From contig NZ_JUGU01000001.1 of NCBI RefSeq assembly GCF_000799465.1, forward strand, positions 1,922,001-1,986,000: 64,000 bases of DNA, given 5' to 3'. Positions 1-7,386 of the stretch are shown piece after piece (the first letter of the stretch is position 1; every line of letters starts with the position of its first letter). The notes beneath the pieces were generated by a model, which made no database searches, was not told where the DNA came from, and saw nothing but the letters and a program-made list of their open reading frames with translations. This DNA comes from Psychroserpens sp. Hel_I_66 (GTDB taxonomy: Bacteria; Bacteroidota; Bacteroidia; Flavobacteriales; Flavobacteriaceae). The position numbers and the translations under genes were made by a program.

Positions 1-359
1 AGCTCAATGTCACTGCACCTAAAGTTTCGGTAATAATTAGTGACAATACCAAAATGGACGCACTAATTAATGCTACAGACGTTAAGATTGACCTGTACCA
101 ACGTGCCAGTGCGGATATTGAGGGCACCATTACAAACCTAAATGTAAGAGCAGATAATAACTCACAATTAAACGGTAAAGACTTTACGACGAAAAACTGT
201 ACAGTAATTGCTGAAATGGATAGCGACCTATACTTAGAAGTATTGGAAAATATAACGATTGATGCCTCTGGGGACAGTGAGATTTATCTCTTCGGAAATC
301 CAAAGATTACGATCAATACCTTTACGGGAACGGTTAAGCTAGAAAAGAAAGAGAAGTAG
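1..359 (+). CDS. GIN-domain (DUF2807) protein, C-terminal part only
   Basis: This is the 3' end of a gene that starts before the window; the frame is open from base 3, so the ATG at 54 is probably internal. The visible part is a run of short beta-strand repeats rich in D, N, T and V (NVRADNNSQLNGKDF, then DASGDSEIYLFGNPKITI), which is the pattern of the right-handed beta-helix 'GIN' or head domain (DUF2807) common in Bacteroidetes secreted proteins. It ends in a basic-acidic tail, KLEKKEK. Family members are usually periplasmic or surface proteins with an N-terminal signal peptide, which would lie outside the window. The exact function is unknown. A strong bidirectional terminator follows, facing trxB. 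Confidence 0.7.
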   Translation, partial: LNVTAPKVSVIISDNTKMDALINATDVKIDLYQRASADIEGTITNLNVRADNNSQLNGKDFTTKNCTVIAEMDSDLYLEVLENITIDASGDSEIYLFGNPKITINTFTGTVKLEKKEK

Positions 360-387
360 AGTTTTCCAATTTCCGAAGTAAAAAATA

Positions 388-424
388 AAAAAAAATCCGA
401 AGTTTTTGAGCTTCGGATTTTTTT
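388..424. terminator. Bidirectional intrinsic terminator
   Basis: A perfect stem, AAAAATCCGAAG paired with CTTCGGATTTTT (arms 391-402 and 411-422), has an 8-base loop, with A-runs on the left and T-runs on the right. It lies between the convergent GIN-domain gene and trxB and can terminate both. The stem contains the sequence CCGAAG/CTTCGG, the core of the motif that is over-represented across the window. Confidence 0.9.
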
Positions 425-446
425 GTATATCTGTATCAACATTTGG

Positions 447-1424
447 TTAGTAAACCGGAGTAGTAACCTCAAAGTCTGATTCTTTTGCTGCCAGATAACG
501 CTCTGCATCTAAGGCTGCCATACAGCCAGTTCCTGCTGCTGTAACCGCTTGACGATACACATGATCTGCTGCATCACCAGACACAAAAACACCTTCGATA
601 TTTGTTTTTGAAGTACCTGGAGTATTAATGATATAACCGGTTGCATCTAACTTTAAGAAATCTTTAAAGATATCTGTATTTGGTTTGTGACCTATAGCTA
701 CGAAGAATCCTGTTGCTGGAATCTCAAACGTGTGATTAGTCTGGTTATTTACTGCTCTAACGCCAGTTACTACTTGTCCGTCCCCTAAAACCTCTTCGGT
801 TTCTGTATTGAAAAGTATCTCTATGTTTTTTGTATTCTTCACTCTGTTTGCCATAATCTTAGAAGCTCTAAACTCGTCCTTACGAACCAACATGGTTACT
901 TTTTTACAAAGTTTTGAAAGGTAATGTGCTTCTTCACAAGCGCTATCTCCTGCTCCAACAATTACAACTTCTTGGTTTTTATAAAAGAACCCATCACAAA
1001 CAGCACAAGCGGAAACGCCTCCACCTAATTTGAGATATTTTTGTTCAGAATCTAAGCCTAAGTATTTAGCAGATGCTCCTGTAGAAATTATAACTGTTTT
1101 ACAGTGGATTTCGTTAGTTTCATTAACCCATATTTTATGTGTATCTCCATCAAAATCAACTTTAGTCACCCAACCGTCACGAATGTCTGTACCAAAACGG
1201 GCTGCTTGGTTTTGCAACTCGATCATCATGGCTGGACCTGTGATACCGTCTGGATATCCTGGAAAATTTTCTACTTCATTGGTTGTTGTTAACTGTCCGC
1301 CTGGTTGTGTGCCTTGATATAGTACAGGTTCCATATTTGCTCTTGCTGCATAAATTGCTGCTGTATAACCAGCAGGACCTGACCCTATGATAAGACATTT
1401 TACTTTTTCTATTGTATCTGACAT
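447..1424 (-). CDS. trxB: Thioredoxin-disulfide reductase
   Basis: The enzyme transfers electrons from NADPH through FAD to thioredoxin and keeps cytoplasmic thiols reduced. The 325 residues match the usual length of low-molecular-weight TrxB. Visible features in order are the FAD-binding GSGPAG (residues 14-19), the redox-active Cys140-Ala-Val-Cys143 followed by DG, the NADPH-binding GAGDSA (157-162) and the C-terminal FAD motif FVSGDAAD. Only one plausible start exists, preceded at 1451-1458 by a TACTTTTG promoter element on the same strand. The gene is monocistronic: a terminator lies downstream and a divergent gene upstream. Nothing is missing or truncated. Confidence 0.97.
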   Translation of the reverse strand: MSDTIEKVKCLIIGSGPAGYTAAIYAARANMEPVLYQGTQPGGQLTTTNEVENFPGYPDGITGPAMMIELQNQAARFGTDIRDGWVTKVDFDGDTHKIWVNETNEIHCKTVIISTGASAKYLGLDSEQKYLKLGGGVSACAVCDGFFYKNQEVVIVGAGDSACEEAHYLSKLCKKVTMLVRKDEFRASKIMANRVKNTKNIEILFNTETEEVLGDGQVVTGVRAVNNQTNHTFEIPATGFFVAIGHKPNTDIFKDFLKLDATGYIINTPGTSKTNIEGVFVSGDAADHVYRQAVTAAGTGCMAALDAERYLAAKESDFEVTTPVY

Positions 1425-1450
1425 GTTTTTGAATTTCAGTTTAAGTATAG

Positions 1451-1485
1451 CAAAAGTAGGATTTTTGATGAAAATCTTACATCAA
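1451..1485 (-). promoter_or_regulatory. trxB promoter (-7 element) with adjacent inverted repeat
   Basis: On the minus strand TACTTTTG (1458-1451) fits the Bacteroidetes -7 consensus TAnnTTTG and would start transcription about 20 bases before the trxB ATG. Just upstream is an inverted repeat, TTGATG-N9-CATCAA (1465-1485), at the position expected for a regulator or the -33 box. The spacing from its TTG to the -7 element is 24 bases, longer than usual, so activation by a bound protein is possible but unproven. Confidence 0.5.
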
Positions 1486-1540
1486 AGTTATTAACAGTAG
1501 TTATATAATCATTACTATTTTCTATATGAAGATTATATAT

Positions 1541-1604
1541 TATGGGTTAATCATAAATCTTTTTGAGTTAATGAAACTTACGTACTACATTTATCTTAAT
1601 TTTG
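1541..1604 (+). promoter_or_regulatory. Promoter region of the ArsC-like gene, with a repeated TATGGGTTAAT element
   Basis: A -7 element TAATTTTG (1597-1604) lies ahead of the gene. Upstream, TATGGGTTAATCATAAATCT (1541-1560) and then TGAGTTAAT (from 1564) occupy the place of the -33 box. The 20-base element recurs with 17 identities at 13798-13817, ahead of the aldehyde dehydrogenase gene. No clear TTG -33 box is present, which suggests an activator-dependent promoter. That is an inference from position and repetition only. Confidence 0.4.
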
Positions 1605-1644
1605 TAAATAAAGTAAAATGAGTACAATATCAAAACATCACAAT

Positions 1645-2028
1645 ATGATTAAATTATACTACAGTTCAGAGTCTTCGGTTGGAAAGCAATCTCTTGGCTA
1701 TGTTGACGCATCTTCAAAGGAAATACTTGCAATTGATGTAACAAAGACAAACGTTACCGGTACACAATGGAAGGACTTAGCCACCCATTTGGGAGTTACT
1801 ATTGGAGATCTTATTGATAAGGAACATCCTGCTTTTGTTAAAAATTATGACACAGATACTAGTCTTGACGAAAATGGCTGGATCAAGGTTTTAAACAATA
1901 ATCCCGAAGTTCTAAATTACCCAATAATGATATTGGGAGAGAAGCATTATCAAATTGAAAATCCGTCTGATATTGAAAAACTTCTAGAAACAAACAGTAA
2001 AGGGATTGACGAAAAGAAACACATATAA
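1645..2028 (+). CDS. ArsC/Spx-like thioredoxin-fold protein without the active-site cysteine
   Basis: The protein resembles the ArsC/Spx family of small thioredoxin-fold reductases: a first strand at the very N-terminus (MIKLYYSS), a middle helical region, and a C-terminal NYPIMILGEKHYQIENPSDIEKLL that matches the family's 'rPiv..g....gr..e.i..ll' ending. The family's N-terminal Cys, in CxxC or CxxS, is replaced by SSESSVGKQ, so it cannot be an ordinary thiol reductase. It may bind a partner protein, as Spx binds RNA polymerase, but that is speculation. An ATG at 1618 would add nine residues; 1645 is preferred because family members begin at this strand and the promoter -7 element ends at 1604. 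It stands first in the stress island. Confidence 0.55.
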   Translation: MIKLYYSSESSVGKQSLGYVDASSKEILAIDVTKTNVTGTQWKDLATHLGVTIGDLIDKEHPAFVKNYDTDTSLDENGWIKVLNNNPEVLNYPIMILGEKHYQIENPSDIEKLLETNSKGIDEKKHI

Positions 2029-2102
2029 TCGCCTTTTATCATAAAAGATAAACTTTAACTTATAAATGTTTAATTTAGAGTTTTAAAACAATTTTCAATT
2101 AC

Positions 2103-3137
2103 ATGGCCAAGTCTATTAAAATAAGTGATGTCACCGCTCATGGCATCATGACTTCAATATCCAAACAACTTAACATAGACTATACCAATGAAGGTGATGA
2201 TTATTGTATAGAAATTGATGATAGTTTAGGTAAGGGGTATTTTAGGGGCATTCAGTTTTCACATGGACTTTCGGTAATTGAGTCCAGTTTGATTCCAACG
2301 AAAAAAACCAGTTTAGAATTTGAAAATCAAGATATTAACTTATTACAATTATTATTTAATGTTGACTCTGCATTGACACATCACGTTTCCGAAGATAAAG
2401 AAAAACATAATATTAGTAAGCTACAGTATTGTATGTTCTCTAATGATATTACAAACAACCATCTTGTTAACCTACCAAAACAGAAATCGTCTAGTTTTTT
2501 TATAATCCTCATAAACAGAAAGGAATTTGAAGAAAAAATAAGCAGTATAGCTGAAGGTCTTTCTCCAGAACTAGAAATTATTTTTAAGGATGTAAACGGT
2601 GTAAATCTCATTCACCATACTGAATATTTCTCTCTCGAATTATCAAAATATATTGAAGAGTTTAGACAATGTGATCTCGAAGAATTCATGAAACCAATGT
2701 ACCTTGAAGGAAAGGCTTATGAGATTTTAACGCATCAACTTCAAAGCTATAATAATGAGGATTCAAGTAAGAAAAAAATTCTGCTTAGAAAGGTTACCAT
2801 TGATAAAATTGAAAAAGCTGTTGAGATTATCAAAGATGAGTTAGATGTTAGAATTAATGTGTATACTCTTGCTAAACGAGTTGGTTTAAATCAAAATACT
2901 CTTCAAAATGGATTTAAGAGTTTATTTCAAACTTCGGTAAACGAGTTCATAAAAAGCCATCGCCTTGAAAAAGCCAAGATTTTGATAGAAAATTCTAATT
3001 TAAACATTACTGAAATAACATATAAGATTGGCATCAACAGTCGTAGCTACTTTTCTAAACTATTTAAAGAGCGATTTGGTATCTCTCCAAGTGAATACAT
3101 TTCTAAAGTAAGAAACAAAAAAGACATATCTGCTTAA
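2103..3137 (+). CDS. AraC-family transcriptional regulator with PchR-like N-terminal half (paralogue 1)
   Basis: This is a 344-residue cytoplasmic DNA-binding regulator. The last 100 residues form the double helix-turn-helix of the AraC family (DVRINVYTLAKRVGLNQNTLQNGFKSLF, then the signature SRSYFSKLFKERFGISPSEY). The N-terminal half carries GKGYFRGIQFSHGLSVIESSL, which resembles the sensor half of PchR-type AraC proteins rather than the cupin of AraC itself. The natural signal is unknown; PchR members sense siderophores, but no siderophore gene is nearby. It is one of four paralogues in this window (also at 3334, 5281 and 10794), all on the plus strand. It lies 74 bases after the ArsC-like gene and may share its transcript. 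Confidence 0.85.
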   Translation: MAKSIKISDVTAHGIMTSISKQLNIDYTNEGDDYCIEIDDSLGKGYFRGIQFSHGLSVIESSLIPTKKTSLEFENQDINLLQLLFNVDSALTHHVSEDKEKHNISKLQYCMFSNDITNNHLVNLPKQKSSSFFIILINRKEFEEKISSIAEGLSPELEIIFKDVNGVNLIHHTEYFSLELSKYIEEFRQCDLEEFMKPMYLEGKAYEILTHQLQSYNNEDSSKKKILLRKVTIDKIEKAVEIIKDELDVRINVYTLAKRVGLNQNTLQNGFKSLFQTSVNEFIKSHRLEKAKILIENSNLNITEITYKIGINSRSYFSKLFKERFGISPSEYISKVRNKKDISA

Positions 3138-3205
3138 CATCTAGCCCTTAACGGTTTAAAGGTTAAATCTATAAATATTGATTTGTTTTTAATCTCGCTA
3201 ACTAC

Positions 3206-3238
3206 TCAATATTGTTATACTATGTATCAATATTGTTA
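3206..3238 (+). promoter_or_regulatory. Two direct repeats with 21-bp spacing: candidate AraC-type operator
   Basis: TCAATATTGTTA occurs exactly twice, at 3206-3217 and 3227-3238, so the repeat period is 21 bases (two helical turns). A related inverted copy, AAATATTGAT, sits at 3173-3182. Direct half-sites one 21-bp period apart are the arrangement bound by AraC-family dimers (araI1/araI2), and the site lies 96 bases before an AraC-family gene. Autoregulation or cross-regulation by a paralogue is therefore likely, but it is inferred. Confidence 0.6.
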
Positions 3239-3333
3239 AGGGATTGCGACTTTTTCTTCTTTTTTTGTACCACCTATTTTAATCACAATCTCTAACTAAC
3301 CAATAGATTATAATTAATAAGGGGATACTATAC

Positions 3334-4368
3334 ATGAAAACTATTAAAATTACAGATATAGATAATAAATCTATAATTGAGCAACTTAATGAATATATAA
3401 AAGGAGATATAAAGCAAAAAAACGGAGAAGAAACTTTAATATTCAATAACAGCATTGGAACTGGCTCCATAAGAAATCGAAAATTTGATTGGGGAATTTC
3501 GCTTTTAGACTATGACGTCAACTTCAATGATGATGTGAAAATCATTTTTGAAACGGTAAAGAAAAATGCGCCTATTGAATTTCTTTTTATTTCTGAAGGG
3601 AATCTAACGTTTAACAATACTGATGATAAGAATTATGTTCGTTTAGAGCGTTTTCAGAATATCATTATTTCGAACAACACCAAATCAAAAAGCATTTATG
3701 TTTTTCCGAGTAAAATAAATGTTAAACTAAATATCATTCATGTTTATTCTAAGGAATTTTTACAAAAGACGAACAGCGATATAAGCTCGTTGGAAAACTC
3801 ACTATTATCGGTATTTAGAGGAGAAGAAGAACATCTCCCTTTTAAGCATTTAGGGAACTATAATTTAACTATTGCCGATAAGATTAAAACACTTAATGAA
3901 TTTGAAGGCTCTGGTATAATAAAAGCCTTATCCATTGAGGGACAATTAAATTTGATCTTATCAATGCAAATTCTAGAGCATGAAAATTATAAAAACAGTG
4001 CGATGGTTGTTGAAAGTTTATCTGTAAGTGAAATAAAAAAAATACATCGCTTGGTTGACTATATTATAGATAATATTTCCAAACCTTTAAAAGTAAAAGA
4101 GCTATCCAAAGCATCTGGGCTGGGTCCTAAAAAATTACAATTGGGCTTTAAGTTGTTATTTTCAAAATCTGTTAACGAATATGTTAGGTCAATAAAACTG
4201 GAAATCGCAAAAGATTTAATCAAGAATAGTGATAAATCAATTTCTGAGATTGTTTTTGAGATTGGTTATAAGAGCAGAAGTTATTTTTCGAAGATTTTCT
4301 ACGATAATTATAATATCTTGCCAATAGAATACAAAGAAAGCCTTAGGTCATCAAAAATTAAGAGTTAA
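3334..4368 (+). CDS. AraC-family transcriptional regulator with PchR-like N-terminal half (paralogue 2)
   Basis: This 344-residue regulator has the same plan as its neighbours. The N-terminal half has GTGSIRNRKFDWGISLLDYDVNF and a following 'PIEFLFISEGNLTF' segment shared with the 10794 paralogue, and the C-terminal AraC HTH pair ends in SRSYFSKIFYDNYNILPIEY. Its closest relative in the window is the 10794 gene, because both contain FDWG in the same place. The start is preceded by AGGGGAT, an unusually purine-rich patch for this genome. The stop lies inside the 3' end of the convergent SRAP-like gene (11-base overlap). The 21-bp-spaced direct repeats upstream suggest control by an AraC-type protein. 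Confidence 0.85.
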   Translation: MKTIKITDIDNKSIIEQLNEYIKGDIKQKNGEETLIFNNSIGTGSIRNRKFDWGISLLDYDVNFNDDVKIIFETVKKNAPIEFLFISEGNLTFNNTDDKNYVRLERFQNIIISNNTKSKSIYVFPSKINVKLNIIHVYSKEFLQKTNSDISSLENSLLSVFRGEEEHLPFKHLGNYNLTIADKIKTLNEFEGSGIIKALSIEGQLNLILSMQILEHENYKNSAMVVESLSVSEIKKIHRLVDYIIDNISKPLKVKELSKASGLGPKKLQLGFKLLFSKSVNEYVRSIKLEIAKDLIKNSDKSISEIVFEIGYKSRSYFSKIFYDNYNILPIEYKESLRSSKIKS

Positions 4369-5056
4369 TGATCTCTTTATAAATTACTGGATCTAAAATA
4401 GAATTATATAAAATATTATTTTTGTAAAACTCTTTCGCTATAGGGTGTGAAGAAAAATCTAAATCTTTAAAGCTATCGTTTTTACCTAATGTAATGTCTT
4501 CAAAATGCTCTCCTAACCAAATATCTTTATGCTCATCATTAAGAACAATTGGCATAGAGTCACTAATGTTTTGAAGTTTGGAAATTTCAAAATTACTTTT
4601 CTCTAATAAAAGTGTAAAAGTGATAAAACCGTCATTAGTAACATTATATATAGCTGCCAAGGAAAATAGTTTTGCATTTTTTGGGTAAATGTAAATAGGA
4701 TAGATTTGACCTTGAAAATTATATGATGCGAAAAATCCTGAAACTAAAACTACACATCTTCGGTTTTCTAAAGCGTCTTGATAATCACTTTTTTCATCTA
4801 TAGATCTTAAATCTATATTAAGAGTGTTCCTGATTTTTTGAAAATCTTGCCAGTCTTCCTTAAAATCATCAGGTAAAATTCCCCAAATCCCATATTCTAT
4901 TCTATCTGGATGTTCCGAAGTAACTATTGGTAGTATTTCTTCATTTAATCCATCAACAATAGGGGAAGCTTCAAAAAGGTCTGGAAACCGGAATTTTATT
5001 CCAATTTCTGACTCAATAATGTCAAAGCTATATCTGTTTGAGAGTTTGTAGTACAT
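4358..5056 (-). CDS. SRAP-like (YedK/HMCES family) protein lacking Cys2, paralogue A
   Basis: SRAP proteins (E. coli YedK, human HMCES) crosslink to abasic sites in single-stranded DNA through Cys2. The fold is recognisable over the 232 residues: YGIWGILPDDF matches YedK FWGYAPGW, an RNT segment matches INAR, RRCVVLVSGFF matches the RaicFADGWFEW strand, FSLAAIYN matches FMAAIGS, SMPIVLNDEHKDIWL matches RRPLVLSPEAAREWM, and SSHPIAKEF matches the C-terminal WHPVSRAV. However, the protein begins MYY instead of MC, the catalytic Glu after GFF is Ala, and the His before the MP motif is Ser. Canonical crosslinking therefore looks impossible. A second such gene lies at 7387. It overlaps the end of AraC paralogue 2 by 11 bases in convergent orientation. 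Confidence 0.75.
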   Translation of the reverse strand: MYYKLSNRYSFDIIESEIGIKFRFPDLFEASPIVDGLNEEILPIVTSEHPDRIEYGIWGILPDDFKEDWQDFQKIRNTLNIDLRSIDEKSDYQDALENRRCVVLVSGFFASYNFQGQIYPIYIYPKNAKLFSLAAIYNVTNDGFITFTLLLEKSNFEISKLQNISDSMPIVLNDEHKDIWLGEHFEDITLGKNDSFKDLDFSSHPIAKEFYKNNILYNSILDPVIYKEIINS

Positions 5057-5175
5057 AATTTATTTCACTATCGCAATATGGGATTTTTTTTAACAAATAA
5101 TTGTCTTTAAATAATTTATATATGACCCAATAGACAAAATGGGTGTTAAAACTAGATCAATTTTATTAAAAATGT

Positions 5176-5214
5176 CAAAATCGTAAAGTGTTACACAAAT
5201 ATCGTATTCTGTTA
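5176..5214 (+). promoter_or_regulatory. Imperfect direct repeats with 21-bp period ahead of AraC paralogue 3
   Basis: An 18-base segment starting at 5176 (CAAAATCGTAAAGTGTTA) is repeated from 5197 (AAATATCGTATTCTGTTA) with 13 of 18 bases identical, keeping ATCGTA and TGTTA in register. The period is exactly 21 bases, as in the site before AraC paralogue 2, although the half-site sequence differs. Also in this gap is an inverted ACCCA/TGGGT pair at 5125-5144. An AraC-type operator is the best reading. Confidence 0.5.
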
Positions 5215-5280
5215 ATAGGGAATCTACTTATAAGATACCTTTGAGATGGTATTAAATAAAATACTCCTAAAAAGTTGACT

Positions 5281-6327
5281 ATGAAGAACGCGATGAAAGA
5301 TATTATAAATTCAGATTCATTACTGAATGCTTTAAGTAAGAAAGAGGAATTTACTAAATCTATAACAGAAGATGGATCAACTCAATTTAAATTACTTAGT
5401 GATTTTGGTCATGGTAAAATTGAGCAAATAAAATTTAGTAATGACCTACGTGTCATAAATTTTGATTTAAAATTAAAAGAAGATTTAATTATTGAAATTC
5501 CTACCAGTAGCACAAATACTCTTTATTTTGCGTATACATTAAATGGCGTTTCGTACCATAGCTATGCAAATAGCGAAAGATATTCAAAAATTAATGAATT
5601 AAAATCGGTAGCGTTTTCATCTAATGATTCTCATAAAAATTTGATTATTATTGAAAAAGGCCATCAGTTTACCTGTCAAATATTATCAATATCGATAGAT
5701 AAATATTTTGAGAATTTTAAAAATCAATTCAATTCCGAAGAAAAAAACTCTAATGGTCTAAATAGTGTTTTTGAACATTTAAAAAGTAACTTTTTTGAAT
5801 GTGCCTATGATTTGAATATTGCAAATGAGTTACGAAGTATTGAAAAAATTGATATTGACGGGTGTGTGACTTCAAATTTACAGTTACAAAGTAGATACCA
5901 ATTGGTTTTAGCAATCCATATCGACCATATTTACAATGCATATCACAATAAGGGTGAAGATTTAGATATTTCAAAATCTGATATTAAGAAAATTAGAGCG
6001 ATTTCTAACCATATTACAGACAATCCTGGTTTAAATCATTCTCAAGATAATCTATGTTCTCAATTTTTTGTATCGCAATCAAAACTTCAAGCTGGATTTA
6101 AGGCGATCCATGATATGACCGTTTCAAATTTTACTAGAAATGTAAGACTTGAAAAGTCTGAGGAATTGTTATGTAATTCAGATTTAAATATTTCGGAAAT
6201 TGTATACACTGTAGGCTTTACAAGCAGAAGTTATTTTAGTAAGATTTTTAAAATGAAATATGGCTGCAACCCAACCTCATTTAAGAAGCATTTAAAATCA
6301 AAACAATTAGTTACGGTTATTCATTAG
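5281..6327 (+). CDS. AraC-family transcriptional regulator with PchR-like N-terminal half (paralogue 3)
   Basis: This is the third of four paralogues, 348 residues from the ATG at 5281; a TTG two codons earlier is less likely. The N-terminal half has GHGKIEQIKFSNDLRVINFDL, matching the G-x-G-x-I/F core of the others, and the C-terminal HTH pair ends with GFTSRSYFSKIFKMKYGCNPTSF. This copy has a longer middle segment rich in Asn and Ser. The last codons overlap the 3' end of a convergent membrane-protein gene by 11 bases, the same geometry as AraC paralogue 2 with the SRAP-like gene. The ligand and regulon are unknown. Confidence 0.85.
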   Translation: MKNAMKDIINSDSLLNALSKKEEFTKSITEDGSTQFKLLSDFGHGKIEQIKFSNDLRVINFDLKLKEDLIIEIPTSSTNTLYFAYTLNGVSYHSYANSERYSKINELKSVAFSSNDSHKNLIIIEKGHQFTCQILSISIDKYFENFKNQFNSEEKNSNGLNSVFEHLKSNFFECAYDLNIANELRSIEKIDIDGCVTSNLQLQSRYQLVLAIHIDHIYNAYHNKGEDLDISKSDIKKIRAISNHITDNPGLNHSQDNLCSQFFVSQSKLQAGFKAIHDMTVSNFTRNVRLEKSEELLCNSDLNISEIVYTVGFTSRSYFSKIFKMKYGCNPTSFKKHLKSKQLVTVIH

Positions 6328-6880
6328 AAGAATTAGCTTTTTGTTTTTCATCTTCTACATCGTCCTCCTTATAAATAAGCTCGTGATCTTGTTTTAATCC
6401 CACAATTAAGATAATATTCGTAACAGTATTGTAAAGCATCAATATGACAACTACCATCCCTCCACTCAATATGGATGACATAAACAAAGTTGTCCAGTAA
6501 ATTGTACTAAACCAACCTGTTGGGACTTCATTAGATTCTGTAATGGGTATATTGAATAATTGAAACATGATGAGAGTAACTATAAATAAAATCGTATCAA
6601 TTTTGGCAATACTGAGCACCTCTAAATAGTGCCCGTCTTTTAGTTTGGATTCCGTTCCAGAACTTATACCCAATAAAGTCAATAACAAGGCTAGAATTGT
6701 TGCAGATGCCAGTACTATTGTATTACATAGCATATTTATTCCGTCTAAAGAAGATTTCAATAGATTTTTAGCCTCATATCCAGAAATATTCCCCAATAAA
6801 AAAACACCTAGACCAATAATTATAAAAGTGATTACTCCTCCATAAATGGCGCGTTTGTTTTTTAAAAGAAACTTTTTCAT
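6317..6880 (-). CDS. Four-helix inner-membrane protein of unknown function
   Basis: The 187-residue protein has four predicted membrane segments: IYGGVITFIIIGLGVFLLG (about 13-31), TIVLASATILALLLTLLG (about 54-71), DTILFIVTLIMFQLFNI (about 95-111) and MSSILSGGMVVVILMLYN (about 133-150). The charged C-terminal tail (YKEDDVEDEKQKANSSNE) is probably cytoplasmic. I do not recognise a named family. It is transcribed alone: a terminator lies between it and the small lipoprotein gene upstream, and its 3' end overlaps AraC paralogue 3. Its place among stress proteins suggests an envelope role, as an inference only. Confidence 0.7.
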   Translation of the reverse strand: MKKFLLKNKRAIYGGVITFIIIGLGVFLLGNISGYEAKNLLKSSLDGINMLCNTIVLASATILALLLTLLGISSGTESKLKDGHYLEVLSIAKIDTILFIVTLIMFQLFNIPITESNEVPTGWFSTIYWTTLFMSSILSGGMVVVILMLYNTVTNIILIVGLKQDHELIYKEDDVEDEKQKANSSNE

Positions 6881-6892
6881 AATTGATGTTAA

Positions 6893-6922
6893 TTAAAAAA
6901 AGCCCCTTAAAAAGAGGCTTTA
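6893..6922 (-). terminator. Intrinsic terminator after the small lipoprotein gene
   Basis: On the minus strand, AAAGCC and CTT pair with AAG and GGCTTT around an A/C mismatch and a 3-base loop, followed by seven T residues. It ends the DUF1328 and lipoprotein transcript just before the membrane-protein gene. Confidence 0.75.
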
Positions 6923-6941
6923 TATGTACATTATTAAGTAT

Positions 6942-7079
6942 TTAATCTACAGAATCTTCAACGTCATCTGCAACATCTTCTACTGCATCTTCAACTTTGT
7001 CTCCAGTGGTTTCTCTACAACTAGTAAATACTGTTGAGATTGTAAATAATACTAAAAAAACTTTTGCTAATTTTTTCAT
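6942..7079 (-). CDS. Small acidic lipoprotein (45 aa)
   Basis: This short gene has an ATG at 7079 and codes for 45 residues. A hydrophobic signal (KVFLVLFTISTVF) ends in a lipobox TSC at Cys21, so the mature peptide of about 25 residues would be lipid-anchored. The rest is almost entirely acidic, with repeated VEDxVxDD units (VEDAVEDVADDVEDSVD), resembling entericidin-like or small stress lipoproteins. The exact family is unknown. It follows the DUF1328 gene by 33 bases on the same strand and is followed by a terminator, so the two probably form an operon. Confidence 0.65.
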   Translation of the reverse strand: MKKLAKVFLVLFTISTVFTSCRETTGDKVEDAVEDVADDVEDSVD

Positions 7080-7112
7080 AATTGTTGATTTATTTAAGGT
7101 TAATTTTAATGA

Positions 7113-7274
7113 TTACTTCTTGATAACTCCTTTAAGTAGTGAAAGTACGAACAAAACTATAAATATAAAAAATATAATTTTTGCGATACCCGCTGCTGCT
7201 CCAGCAATTCCACCAAATCCTAATATTGCTGCTATAATAGCTATAATTACAAATGTGATTGTCCAACGTAACAT
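7113..7274 (-). CDS. DUF1328 (YtjA-type) small membrane protein (53 aa)
   Basis: The 53-residue protein begins [21 protein letters not shown], continues with an alanine- and glycine-rich turn ([11 protein letters not shown]) and ends in a second hydrophobic helix ([15 protein letters not shown]) plus GVIKK. This is the full DUF1328/YtjA pattern, a two-helix inner-membrane protein found widely in proteobacteria and Bacteroidetes. Its function is unknown, although such genes often lie among stress-induced genes. The length is normal for the family. It leads a probable two-gene operon with the small acidic lipoprotein. TGAGTTAA-type elements lie upstream at 7353-7382. Confidence 0.85.
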   Translation of the reverse strand: MLRWTITFVIIAIIAAILGFGGIAGAAAGIAKIIFFIFIVLFVLSLLKGVIKK

Positions 7275-7386
7275 AAATGTATGTTTTTAATTTTGTAACA
7301 AAACTGTCTTTCAGTTTGTTATATATCAAATGTCGTTCATTTATAATAAATTGCTTAACTCATTTAACTATATCATTAACTCTAAA

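Noticed and set aside
1030..1317. Antisense reading frames over trxB
   Set aside because: They follow the codon pattern of trxB on the other strand and have no start context or homology; treated as shadows.
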